NCBI GenBank assembly: GCA_027943335.1
Contig: BSBK01004089.1
Coordinates: forward strand, 1,503,501 to 1,567,500
Source of the DNA: Chamaecyparis obtusa
Taxonomy: Eukaryota > Streptophyta > Pinopsida > Cupressales > Cupressaceae
Direction: 5' to 3'
DNA length: 64,000 nucleotides
This document shows positions 1 to 11,084 of this stretch, piece after piece; position 1 is the first letter of the stretch, and every line of letters begins with the position of its first letter. Below the pieces are notes generated by a model that was not told the origin of the DNA, made no database searches, and was given only the letters and a program-made list of their open reading frames with translations. The translations under genes were made by a program, and so were the position numbers.

Positions 1-999
1 AACTACCTCGGGTTGAGAACTATAAGTATGAATGACATCAACATCCATGTCAACTGTAGAAGGCTCTGAGAAAGAATCCTATTCATACTCATATGAACTT
101 ATTTTTGAACTTCGACTAGGATGTTTACACCATAAAGGTTTGGGACATCTTGATGTGGAAGATTTAACATCATCAAGGGTAATACCTTCTCTTTCCATCA
201 AATGAACAAGGTTCTTTCATTGACATTCTCTGATAGGATCTTCTACATCTGATTCATCTTGTTCTAAGCTTGCAACTGTCCCATGAGTGACTGGACTATC
301 TGAATCTCCCCAAAGGAGATTAGTGGAAGGGACCCAATCTTCACACATATCTTGCTGATTTTTTAAATTAGGTATGTATTCTGGTTCATCTTCATTATAT
401 GAATCATCAAGGATAGGAGTAGTGTTCTTGTTGTGATTCACAAATCCTAGGCTGACCGTCTCCTTAGATTTGCATCCAAAAAGATCATGATCAAGGGGTT
501 TGGCTCTAGCATCCAATCTGTGACTAAGAGGGCCATGTCAAGGATAACCCATCTATTTGAGAAAAGTATACCCTCTTCCATAAGCCTTAGGAGAGGGAGA
601 TAAGTTCTCATTGTGCATGTATTTCTCTTCTCTATAAATCCAATCTTTAACATCTATCTCTTCTTTATCATCTTGAATAGGCACTAAGGGTCTCATTTCT
701 TGTGAAGGCTTTCCATAAGATCTAGGTGAAATTGGTAGTGTCATGAGGGAGTTGAGCTGATACCCCCCCATGCCAAGGTCTACTATCTTGAACTTCTCTT
801 TACATTCAGCTAAGGTTGCATTGAAGTCTTCTACTTCTCTATTGAGGGGAACATGAGTACTCACTGAAACTGAGTTAATAGATAAAGTGTTATCCCTAGG
901 TATACAAATCTCTACTCCATTGTAAGGGAACTTAACACACTGGTGATAGGTAGATGACACTACTTGCATATCATGAATCCACAATTTATTGAGTAAGAT
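1..999 (-). pseudogene. Element B protease C-terminal part and downstream linker
   Basis: This continues the same frame after the nested element A. Just left of the insertion is NILLNKLWIHDMQVVSST, matching the conserved ILLGRPWIH block after gypsy retropepsins. The Gly-Arg pair is Asn-Lys here, so this copy had probably decayed. Further along is an AYGRGYTFLK stretch near 553-590, resembling the G-patch-like linker found between protease and RT in related elements. In-frame stops occur near 550, 535 and 214. RT is not reached before the window edge. Confidence 0.75.
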
Positions 1000-1004
1000 G
1001 TTGT
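1000..1004. repeat. Target-site duplication of A (left)
   Basis: GTTGT, identical to 8224-8228 on the other side of the element. Confidence 0.9.
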
Positions 1005-2023
1005 TGTTAGAAATAGGAAATACTGAGAGTGGGGGGTGAATCAGTATTTCACAAAATTTTTCTTTTGCCCACTTATGGATATAACGGATTACTTTAGTGC
1101 ATACAAAGATTATCAAGCTAATTAACAAACATATTAGTAAATAGAAAGAACTCATAACACATGATATGTTCTCGAGGAAACCCTGGCCAAGGGAAAACCT
1201 CAGTGGGGATGGTACCCACAAAGATCACTAATCAAAAGTATCTTGTTAGGGATATTGGACCTTGTTAGGAGTCAATTTAAAATATATAGTAGATCTATCC
1301 TGGTTAAAGGACTTTAGGCCTTGTTAGAAGCCTTAACCCTATTAGGAGTTAGATTACAAAACCTGATCACCAGCTGAGCTCACTACCCAAACAGGTAATA
1401 CAAAATGTTTCTGACTGTAATATGGTACTACTTACAACTTCTCATCAATAGCCTTTTCTTCGATCACAATATACAACTATCACAAGTTATCTTTTCTTTC
1501 TTTTTACATATCACACTTCTCTATTTCATTACATTTCAAGTATGCCTAATATATGAGTTATTAAAGCTAATAACTTTACATGGTCGGCTTCCAAAATATT
1601 TATCCAAGAGTAAACATCTAGGATGCCATCCCTTCATAATGTTAAGTCATTATTTTGAGAAGCAAAAATAATCCCTTAACTCTTTTGCTAATACTGTCTC
1701 CAAAACTATTTTGTCTGCAAAAACTATCTTCGGTAAACTTTGAATAACTTTGTCTGTACTGCTCCAAACTTTATGCGCACTGAGATGGGGTATCCTCATA
1801 CTCTATAGAAGCTTTAGTTAACTATGCAAACAAAAATATTTCTCCAGTGGATGTCACCAACTAAATCTTCATCGGGTGCTCTGTCAGGATCACTATATCC
1901 ATACTTAGACAATTTCTTCCTTCAACTTGCCATACTTGCATTCTAGATTCTGCACTCTCAATAGAGATCATATGTTGCCATAATGACAACATCTATGCAT
2001 CCACATTAGCCAAATTACCAACA
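1005..2023 (-). repeat. 3' LTR of element A
   Basis: Begins TGTTAGAAATAGG on the plus strand and ends CCAACA. It aligns over its full length with 7205-8223. A G-run lies about 25 bp inside the left end. Confidence 0.93.
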
Positions 2024-2035
2024 ATCTCCCCCTTT
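2024..2035 (-). promoter_or_regulatory. Polypurine tract of A
   Basis: The minus strand reads AAAGGGGGAGAT directly before the 3' LTR. The same tract precedes the 3' LTR of E1 at 50401-50412. Confidence 0.88.
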
Positions 2036-2277
2036 GTCATTGGTGGCAACATATGGGAAAATTGGCTAAGTGTGCAAACAAAACTTCAAAAACACTTATA
2101 CAAAATTGTGGCCAAAAGTTATACAATATGTATACAATATCATACTCCATAGAATAGATCCCCCTATGAGTATCCTTCTTCAACATATATTCAATTTTCT
2201 GTTATCTCTCCCCCTTTGACAACAATGACAAAGATAGGGTGTACAAAAATTTCAAAAACTTTATACCTTATTATCAG

Positions 2278-5200
2278 TTATTGCAAAGCTGGTAGGCTTG
2301 CAACACAATCACCAAAATCTAACTTCTAAGATTCAAAATCTTTCTCCCATATCTTCCTGATGGATTCAGCAACATTGAGTAGAGTACTCAATCCGTATGC
2401 TGCTGTCTGACAAGCTTGCAGGGAATTGAAGCTAAACTTCTGAAATGATGTCTTTGCTAAAAGACACTACTCAATTTGATCTTCAACAATTGATATCTTG
2501 ATTGAGACATGCTCTCTCAAGATGTTAACCCTGATCATCTTTCTGTTCTTCTCCTCTGCTAACATCCTAATTTCATCTTTCAATTTCCTTATGTTCTTCT
2601 CTACAGAACTTATCTTGACATTAGGGCTTGTCAAGGTGTTTGTCTCAGCTGTAATAGCATCTAACTTCTCTCTGATCTTCTTATCCTCTTCAACTGTTAG
2701 GATTTTTTATTTAGTGCATTGTATGTACAAATTCTTTCCTATCTCAAAATGTCTCCTAAAATTCTTTATGCATACATCTAAACTACCAATATCATTTCGA
2801 ATATTTACACTTAAATTTTATTGCATTTCTGCTTCAAAGTCTTCCTGAACTTTTATTCTAGCAATATCCTTCAAGTTAGAAAATTTAGAGTCAAAAGAAT
2901 TTATTACTATTTTAGCTTTCTCAAGTGGATCCGATTCAGATACCTTAGTGTTGATCATACTCTCAAGTTTCTCTGTCAAAACTCTAACTTTTCTTTCAAG
3001 GTCTTTCACCTTCTTATTCTTTCCAATAATTTTATTTAGAGATGTGATGAACTCAAGCTGATCATCATCTTCAACTTCTTTTCCAAGGTCTTCAAACATT
3101 GAACCAATATGCCTCTTCTTACTGTCAGGTGCACTAATGTCTTCAACAAGTATAGAAGGTGCACTAGAGGTAGTGGCCTCTGTCAAAATTTGTTTGCCTT
3201 TAACTGATTGCTCTGCTGGAACTGATTCTGATACAGTTGGTGCTTCCTCTACATTTGTATTCTTCTCTGATTCTGTGACCTTTTCTTGCTCTCCCAAAGC
3301 CAAATTGTCAACAATGTTTCCTAGATCATGAAATACTACATCATCTGATTCTAGAGTCACTTTGGTGCCTTCAATATCCATTGATTCTTTGCCAATATTG
3401 ATATGTGAAGAAAATGGAACTTCTTCAATACCAACTTCCTCTGCATGCAGTTCCTCTGATTGCTTCTGCCGAGGGTCTGATTCAACATGCTTTTCTGCAA
3501 CTATATCTGCAAGAACTTGCATTACTGCTTTCTCTGTCTCTTTTTGTACTTCCTCCTTTTTGCCTCCCATTATAAAGATTGTTCTTCTCTTAGTTCTCAA
3601 TAAAGTTCCAAGAGACTTCAAGAATCTCTTCAAATGATCTTCATCCTTAACTTCATAGAACTATCTAATTACATGTTCTCTCATCTTTATGTCCTCTTCT
3701 TGTGCTCTCTATTTTCTATTTCGAAGTCTGTTATACAAATCTTTTGGGATCTTACCATGAATAGTGCTAAGTTTCTTATTTGGCACAATCATGTGTGTAA
3801 CCATTGCATTTTCAAAATTTAATCTGTCAAATGATCCATATAGATCATAGAATTTATTCAACTTAGTGAAGTCTCCATGCTTCAATATATCTTCATTAAC
3901 TCTTTCAATTCTTGGTTTCCAAGTTTTCTTCCTGATTGAAACTACATCATCATCTTTAATTACTGCTACATTTCTAGGTATAGGTGGTACAACCACTTTC
4001 TGTCTCTTGCCAGGTCCTGTTGCACTCACTTTTACTCTTTTGCTAGGAATAGGAGAAAAAGATTTATCTCCTTCATCTTTTTCAGGTACTTCAACTTTTA
4101 CCTTTACTGCAATAGGATCAACAGGATCTGCACTTGATGTCTCAGGTGAAATTACAAGATTTTCACTTTGCCTCAAGGCTTCTGCAGTCTTCTTAGCTAT
4201 GTCAAACTCATGACTTGACATACCTGATTCTTTCATAGTAGATTCAAATCTCTTACTAGATTGCTTATTTTCTCTCAAACTTATTGCAGAGTTGAAATTC
4301 TCTTCATATGTTCCAAACCTATTTTCATGACCATCCAACTCACACTTTAACAATCTATTCACATATCCTACTGTTTCTACTTCAGATATTTCATAGCCAA
4401 GAGGGTCTATGAATTCCATTCTAGGCTCAACTACTTCAATGTAGGTGAAATTAGTGTCAACCATAAAACAAATGTCATCTTTATGATTTTCAACTAAGGA
4501 TTGAGGAATCCTTGATTTGTTCTTAACAATATTCTGAAAAGTCTTCAATACAAGCTTCACATTGTCATTAACTTTATCAAAAAGGTGCTTCATGTAGACT
4601 GAGTTTATTCTTTCCATTGTGTTCACATTTTCACTCCAATCAACTATGTAAGGAAATCTTCTCAAAATATGGAAAAACATATAGGTTATCAGAGATGAAA
4701 ACCTAAACTGTGTGTACTTAGCCTTCTTAATCTTTTCTAAGTTCTCAAATAACTAAATTTTCAAAATTTCACATAGGTCTACTGGTTTCTTCTCAATACA
4801 CATAAGATAAGCTACATGAACCATTCCTTCAACCATGTCATCTTCCCTTGAACTACCACAAAATTTAGTTGTTAGGATCTTGCAAAGGTACCTAACATCA
4901 TCTTGCTTAATCTTACTTATCACAATTCCTCTATCATTATAACTAGATCCAGTGTTGTCTAAAACAATCTTTCTCATGTTCTTTTCATTCAGTGGAATCT
5001 CTCCAACTTTTGATAACCCAGTAACTTCATGAATTAGGTCGACAGTTATATCAATAACTCTATCCTCCATCCAGAATTTCCCATTGTGGATTCTACTTAA
5101 AATGATCTTGGTACATTCCTCATCATTGAATTCATACTTCATGGAATATTTGATAATTTCATTGTTCTCTAGGTGCCCATAAGCTGGTTTAACTTACATG

Positions 5201-5418
5201 TCTTGATTGTACAATTTCTTGTAATCATTACTAAAATCTGCATCTCCCAAAGTTTCAAACTTGCAACCTAAATATCCTTTAACATTCTCAATGTGCAATA
5301 CTCCGTCTGGTATAGATGATAATGCTAGACTATCATCAATTTTAGTTGGTCCTACTAGTTCTTTCTTAATCTTTGGTCTATTCTTATCCTTAACATTATG
5401 AACCATAGAAATATCCAT
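2278..5418 (-). pseudogene. Element A ORF2: large uncharacterised protein (about 1,046 codons)
   Basis: One minus-strand frame from the ATG at 5418 stays in phase over 3.1 kb. It has about eight in-frame stops, all TAG or TAA (for example at 5194, 4753, 3709, about 3660, 2818 and 2326). The N-terminal third is globular, with FWMEDRVIDITVDLIHEVTG near 5080 and hydrophobic helices near 4800-4650. The middle (about 4200-3900) is Ser/Pro/Lys-rich with basic patches such as SKRVKVSATGPGKRQK. The C-terminal part (about 3630-2330) is acidic and then coiled coil. I see no protease, RT or integrase motif. The N-terminal block resembles proteins sometimes annotated as plant-mobile-domain-like or putative plant transposon proteins; that is only a suggestion. 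Function unknown. Confidence 0.65.
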
Positions 5419-5843
5419 CTTATCAACTGATTAAAGATCAAAAAAATACCTCAACTTTGCAAATCTAGGGTTTCGGTATGATTGTCGCTACAAACTGCTT
5501 CCAAACTTCTTCAAATAATCCTCAACTCCCTTTTCTTCTTTCAAATCACTTTCAATCACTTTGTAATCATAATAACTTCGATTTCAACCTTATAACACTT
5601 CACATTAACTCGATCTGACATCACATTCATTCATTTTGCCACTAAAACCTCAAAAAATTGATTCTGCAAACCTGCAACCATAAAACTTTCTGTGACCTCG
5701 CAAAACACAATATTTTATTTTGCACACTTAACCATAGCATTATTACAACATAATAAACCTATATCTAACTACACAAAACTTAACTCATTCAAATTCCTAA
5801 TCAACACTAATCCTAAGTCCTAAACTACAGAAACTTACATAAT

Positions 5844-7133
5844 TTAAGTACTTAAAGAAGGGTCAGGTAAAGATTCATCCTTACCATTGGTTACATTACC
5901 TTCCTAACTACTTTCAATGCTAACTATACCTCCTTGATCTGTGCCTTTGTCAAATTTTACTTCATCTTTATTGCTATAGCAACCTTTCTCTTTGTTTCCT
6001 ACATTTTCATTCCTTCTTGCATTGTTCCTAGGGTTAGGGTTATGATGATAACCTCCATTGTTCATTCTGCAAAATCTTGCTGAGTGTCCAAACTTGTTGC
6101 ATATTTGACAAATGATTCCATTGTTTCCAAATCTCTATCCTTGCTGGTTAATCTGTGACCTACAATTTCTAGCAATATGTCCTACTTTGTTGCATCTAAA
6201 ACATACTACCACTTTTCTTTGATTCATTTCTTCAATAGATTTCTTATCTACATTGTTAGTATTCCCAATCATTCTATCATAATTATTCAAAATTACTTTA
6301 GGTCTTCTACATTCGTTAGCTCTATGTCCAAAACTATGACAATTATAACAATGTCCATTAAGAGGTTTAAATTGCTTACTTGTGCAATCTCTGTTCATGT
6401 GCCCAATAGTATTACAAGAAAAACATCTACCTTTGAATTCTCTTTGCATACCTTTAGATGATTCTACCTATTTTGATTCTTCTTTCTTTGATTCTTCTTT
6501 CTCTCTAGGTGGTTCTTCTTTAGGTGGATCTTCCAATGTGTTCTCATCTAGCTTTATTTCCTCCACACTTTCAGATGTCTTCAGATCTAGCTTCTTACTT
6601 TCATGGTTTGTTCTAAACATACTATATCCAAATCCAGTCCTATCAAAGAATGGTTCTTCAAAAGAAATTTGTTTTTCAGTCTTATCACTTTTTGAATATA
6701 GCCTTTCAAGTTGTTGTTTAGATTGAGTTAATTCACCTTTCACAATTTTATTATACTTCTCAAGTTCCACATACTACACTTTTATTTTTTCAGATTCAGA
6801 TGTTTCCTTTTCAAGTCTTGACCTCAGATCTTCATTCTCAATTTTCAATTTTTCATTATCAGATCTCAAATTTCCATCTTTCATACTAAGCTTCAGATTT
6901 ACTATCTTCAACTCATGCTTAAGGATCTCATTTTCTTTTTCTAATTCATCACAATCTTCAACAAGCATATCAAATTTCTTTTCAGATTTCAGATCTTCAA
7001 TCTTACCTTTTAATTTGTCAATAGCATTCTTTGCATCTTCATATTTTCTTCTTAACGAGTTTCTTTCATCAGTAAGCATATCAATCTGTTCAAGAGCTTC
7101 TTCAAGATTCTTCTGAAGTTGATCCATATCCAT
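5844..7133 (-). pseudogene. Element A ORF1: coiled-coil protein with four CCHC zinc knuckles (gag-like)
   Basis: A single frame from the ATG at 7133 to the TAA at 5844 would give about 429 residues. Residues 1-220 are heptad-rich Glu/Lys/Leu coiled coil. A charged linker (DPPKEEPPREKEESKKEESK) follows, then four CX2CX4HX4C knuckles: CFSCNTIGHMNRDC, CYNCHSFGHRANEC, CFRCNKVGHIARNC and CQICNKFGHSARFC. Zinc knuckles of this kind bind RNA, and the layout suggests a gag analogue that packages the element's own transcript. The frame is broken only by TAG codons, near 6771, 6465, 6132 and 5904. There is no frameshift. The ATG was chosen as the first Met after the PBS in this frame. Confidence 0.75.
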
Positions 7134-7190
7134 AGAGATCTTACTCAAGTTGCTAAGCTTTCCTTGAATGTTCCTTCTCTGAGTAACTGT

Positions 7191-7203
7191 GCTCTGATAC
7201 CAA
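7191..7203 (-). promoter_or_regulatory. Primer-binding site of A (initiator-Met tRNA type)
   Basis: The minus strand reads TTGGTATCAGAGC, the standard complement of the plant initiator-methionine tRNA 3' end, one base from the 5' LTR. Confidence 0.93.
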
Positions 7204-7204
7204 T

Positions 7205-8223
7205 TGTTAGAAATAGGAAATAATGAGAGGGGGGGGTGAATTACTATTTCACAAACTTTTTCTTTTTCCCACTTATGGATATAACAAATTACTTTAGTGC
7301 ATACAAAGATTATCAAGCTAATTAACAAACATAGCAGTAAATAGAAAGAACTCATAACACATGATATGTTCTCGAGGAAACCCTGGCCAAGGGAAAACCC
7401 CGATGGGGATGGTACCCACAAAGATCACTAATGAAAAGTATCCTGTTAGGGATCTTGGACCCTGTTAGGAGTCAATTTACAATATATAGTAGATCTATCC
7501 TGGTTAAAGGACTTTAGGCCTTGTTAGAAGCCTTAACCCTGTTAGGAGTTAGATTACAAAACTTGATCACCAGCTGAGCTCACCGCCCAAATAGGTAATA
7601 CAAAATGTTTTTGACTATAATATGGTATTTCTTACAACTTCACATCAATAGCCTTTGCTGCTATCACAATATACAACTATCACAAGTTATCTTTTCTTTC
7701 TTTTTACATATCACACTTCTCTATTTCATTACATTTCAAGTATGCCTAATATATGAGTTATTAAAGCTAATAACTTTACATGGTCAGCTTCCAAAATATT
7801 TATCCAAGAGTAAACATCTAGGATGTCATCCCTTTATAATGTTAAGTCATTATTTTGACAAGCAAAAATAATCCCTTAACTCTTTCCCTAATACTGTCTC
7901 CAAAACTGTTCTGTCTGCAAAAATTATCTTGGGTAAACTTCGAATAACTTTGTCCATACTGCTCCAAAATTTATGTGCACTGAGATAGGGTATCCTCATA
8001 CTCTATAGAAGCTTTAGTTAATTGTGTAAACAAAAATATTTCTCCAGTGGACATCGCCAACTAAATCTTCATCGGGTGCTTTGTCAAGATCATTGTATCC
8101 ATACTTAGACAATTTCTTCCTTCAACTTGCCATACTTGCATTCCAGATTCTACACTCTCAATAGAGATCATATGTTGCCATAATGACAACATCTATGCAT
8201 CCACATTAGCCAAATTTCCAATA
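7205..8223 (-). repeat. 5' LTR of element A
   Basis: Begins TGTTAGAAATAGG and ends CCAATA, where the terminal C of CA has become T. Differences from the left LTR are mostly transitions (for example CGG to CAA near 7287). Confidence 0.93.
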
Positions 8224-8228
8224 GTTGT
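8224..8228. repeat. Target-site duplication of A (right)
   Basis: GTTGT, identical to 1000-1004. Joining the flanks restores the reading frame of element B. Confidence 0.9.
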
Positions 8229-10890
8229 ATGCAAGGGGCCCAACATCAACTATTTGGAATAAAACATCTTTTTCAATAGGGCCAATCCTAACAGGAAGGA
8301 CACCCTACCCCTTGGAACTCCTTTCCACCTCATCATAGGCTTTGATAGTGATCTTCTTTCTGGTATCTATGACTTTTTTAGAATAACCCAACATCTTCAA
8401 AAGACTCAAGGAACAAATATTAAGACCAACACCCCCATCTATCAACATGTGCCTGGCACAGGTTTTTTGGATCATGACCTCAATATGAAGAGCGAGGTTG
8501 TGTGGGTGGCTCAACACTTTATCATCATCCTCCTTAAAGGTAAGGTAATGAGGGCTAGAAATATGGTTAACCATGTTTTGGAATTGATCAACATATAAAT
8601 TGTTGGGGATGTTCATTGCACTCAAAGTATCCTCAAGGACTTGCTTGTGTTTCGGGGACAACTCTAAGATCTCAAAGATTGAAATCTGAGTTGGGGTTCT
8701 TTGCAACTGATTGACAAGATTATAGATCAACTTAGGATTCACTGCTAGTTTTGAGGTGACATTCTTGGATGCCACTTGCTTTGGTTTACTTAGTTGACTT
8801 GAACTGGGTCCTCTAATGACAATGGGACCTTGCCTTTGTGTGACAACATTGAGAGTTTGAGATGACACTCTGGAGTTAGGACCCCTTATCACCAGGATGG
8901 GTTCTTCATCAAAGATAGGAGGAGAGTCCATGTCTAGACCATAACCATAGGGATCTTTATTCCTCATCATGTTGACATTTTCTTCTACAACTTCAAGCAT
9001 GTTGACAACATTCCATGTAGCTATGTAAGTGTAATTGACCTCAGCCTTGCCATTCTTAGGTTTAGAGGTTTCCCCCTTGTCATACTTGGGAAAAGGTTCT
9101 TTGAATTCCTTATGATCAACATTAGTGTTCAATCCATCTACCTTAAGTTTTCCACTCTCAATGAGATCTTGGATGATATGTTTGAGTTTCCAGTATTTTT
9201 CAATATCATGTCCAATGCCATTGTGAAATTTGCAAAAGGATTTCTCATCCCACCAATGTGGCTTAACATTAGGTATATAATGCTTTGTGGGATCTTGAGG
9301 ATGCACAAGGTTGTTGGCAATGAGTGTTTTCAAGACATCTTCATATGAATCACCAAGTTTTGAAAATTGATATTTCTCTTTCTTAGGCTTATCTTGGTAT
9401 CTTGTCTTTCTCTCTTGTTAATGAGATGCATTTAGTTTCATGGCTTGAAAAACACTAGACAAGTGTAAAACAACTTGATCTATGGGTTTGGAAGAGTCCA
9501 CAACTCCATCATTGACCACTTGTTTATTCCTATTCCAATGTGAGTTTTTCCCTTTATCCTTGTTAAGATTATTGTTATTTTGACCATTGTTGTTGTTGTT
9601 TCCATGTCTGGTCAAAATTCCTTGTTCTCTCAAAACATCCTCAATCCTACATGCGGTTTCAACCATGGTGTCAAAGGATTAAACAACCATCTTCCTAACC
9701 TCATACCACAATTTGGCAACCAAGTTGCTAACAAGGATGTCAATCTTCTCATTTTTAGGGATGGTCCTAGAGTAGCGAGAGCATTGTTGTCTCCACCTTT
9801 GGAGGAAAGTGACAAAGGATTCCCCTTGATTTTTCTTTAAGTTGCATAAGTCCAACATGGTGATAGATCTTGAAAGGTTGTATGCAAAGTGTTGGACAAA
9901 TCTATAGATGAGCTCTTTGAAAGTCTTAACGGGGGGAGTTATGTTGGTAAGCCATTCCATCGCTTGACCCTTAAGACTCCTTGGGAACAATCTCATGAGG
10001 TATGAGTCATCTTGATGGAACTAAAAAATCATGGTGTAGAATTGATGCACATGATCATGTGGATCTCCATTCCCATCATACTTATCATATTGAGGGATCT
10101 CAACCTTTCTAGGAAAGTCTTTCATGCTAACACTTTTGTCAAAAGGATTAGGACAAATTAAATCAAGTGAGAATGACTTCTTGGGTGCCAACATCTTCTC
10201 CATCATACTCTTGACTTGTTTGATCTCCTCTTCTTGAGATGGACCTTGCTTCTTAATCTTCTTGTCCACATCAAATTTGTAGGGGACTCTAGCGCCCTTG
10301 TTTATTAAAATCTCTAGGAACTTGTCTTTGTTTTGTTCTAAGTATATCTCCACATACTGCTAGAAGAGTGGTTCTTGTTGTATCTTCATGAAGTCTTAGG
10401 CGTTGAGGTCAAAACTTGAGCTACTACCCCCATATTTCAAACCATGGTGAGCACATTATAAATGTTGTCTTGAGTTCCTAGGAGGTGTTCATCTCCTATA
10501 ATGATCATGTTGTGAAGCCCTTCTTCCTCTAGGGCTAGGAGATCGTGAAGGTGTTCTTGAACATCTTCCACTTTGTGGAGTTTTAGGAGGGGTGGATGGA
10601 GGAGAGTTGTTTTCACCACCAACACGCATGTTGTTAAATTGATCATTAAGTTTTTGAGCCAAGAGTCTATATTGCTCTTCTTGGGAGGCTCTCCTTTCTA
10701 TCTCCAAAAAGGCTTGTCTCTCTGACTCTAGGAGTCTAAATTCCTCTTCCTTTTCAGCTTGTTCATTGAGGAAGGCTTTCTTTTCATGCTCAATTCTCTC
10801 AAGTCTTTCACTCATGTATCTTGAAGGTGCTTTGAGTGGTGAACTTGGCCTTGAATGTCTAAATGAGTCATTGGTATATGTTGCATTCAC
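8229..10890 (-). pseudogene. gag-pro: Element B gag and protease, 5' part
   Basis: This is one minus-strand frame from 10890. The N-terminal part is charged, coiled-coil-like and Glu-rich (about 10870-10650). A gag domain follows at 9996-9680, with the family pattern LKGQAMEWLT and FVQHFAYNL. Next come an Asn-rich linker, a modified knuckle-like CKFHNGIGHDIEKY where the usual last Cys is Tyr, and a retropepsin with LIDGGVGLNIC near 8440-8410. Gag packages the RNA and the protease cuts the polyprotein. The frame is broken by about eight stops (TGA, TAA and TAG, for example near 10484, 10022, 9679, 9418 and 8302). Each sits where Gln or Arg is plausible. Element A interrupts the protease domain at 8224-8228. 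Confidence 0.88.
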
Positions 10891-11084
10891 ATGAGTTTCA
10901 TAAGGTTAATCATCTTGGTTTTCATATTGTGATTTTTCTTCTTGATAGGCTCACCTCTTATCCCTTTTAGCCCTTTGGTGTGCATCCAGATATCTAGTTG
11001 AGATAAGGGGTGAGACCGGTCGATTTTCACGAGAGGAACTACAAAATAGAATGGTATCTCTATGTCTTTCAAATATGTCATCAA

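Larger units (their letters stand above)
1005..8223 (-). mobile_element. Element A: complete non-autonomous LTR retrotransposon (7,219 bp)
   Basis: It has two LTRs of 1,019 bp (1005-2023 and 7205-8223) and a perfect 5-bp TSD, GTTGT, at 1000-1004 and 8224-8228. An iMet-type PBS lies next to the right LTR and a polypurine tract next to the left one, so transcription is on the minus strand. The 5,181-bp internal region has two long ORFs but no protease, integrase, RT or RNase H. Its LTR ends, PBS and PPT closely resemble those of the E copia family at 43-64 kb (TGTTAGAAATAG versus TGTTAGGAATAG, and the same AAAGGGGGAGAT tract). I infer that it is a large non-autonomous derivative mobilised by E-like copia proteins. 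Confidence 0.92.

Noticed and set aside
1405..1671. 88-codon hydrophobic plus-strand ORF, repeated at 7605-7871
   Set aside because: Both lie inside the LTRs of A, antisense to the element; the duplication is the LTR duplication.
5844..7133. TAG reassignment or programmed readthrough, because stops in several ORFs are mostly TAG
   Set aside because: Other elements in the window also carry TAA and TGA at Gln and Arg sites, and the same pattern affects LTR ends and PBSs; deamination explains all of it.
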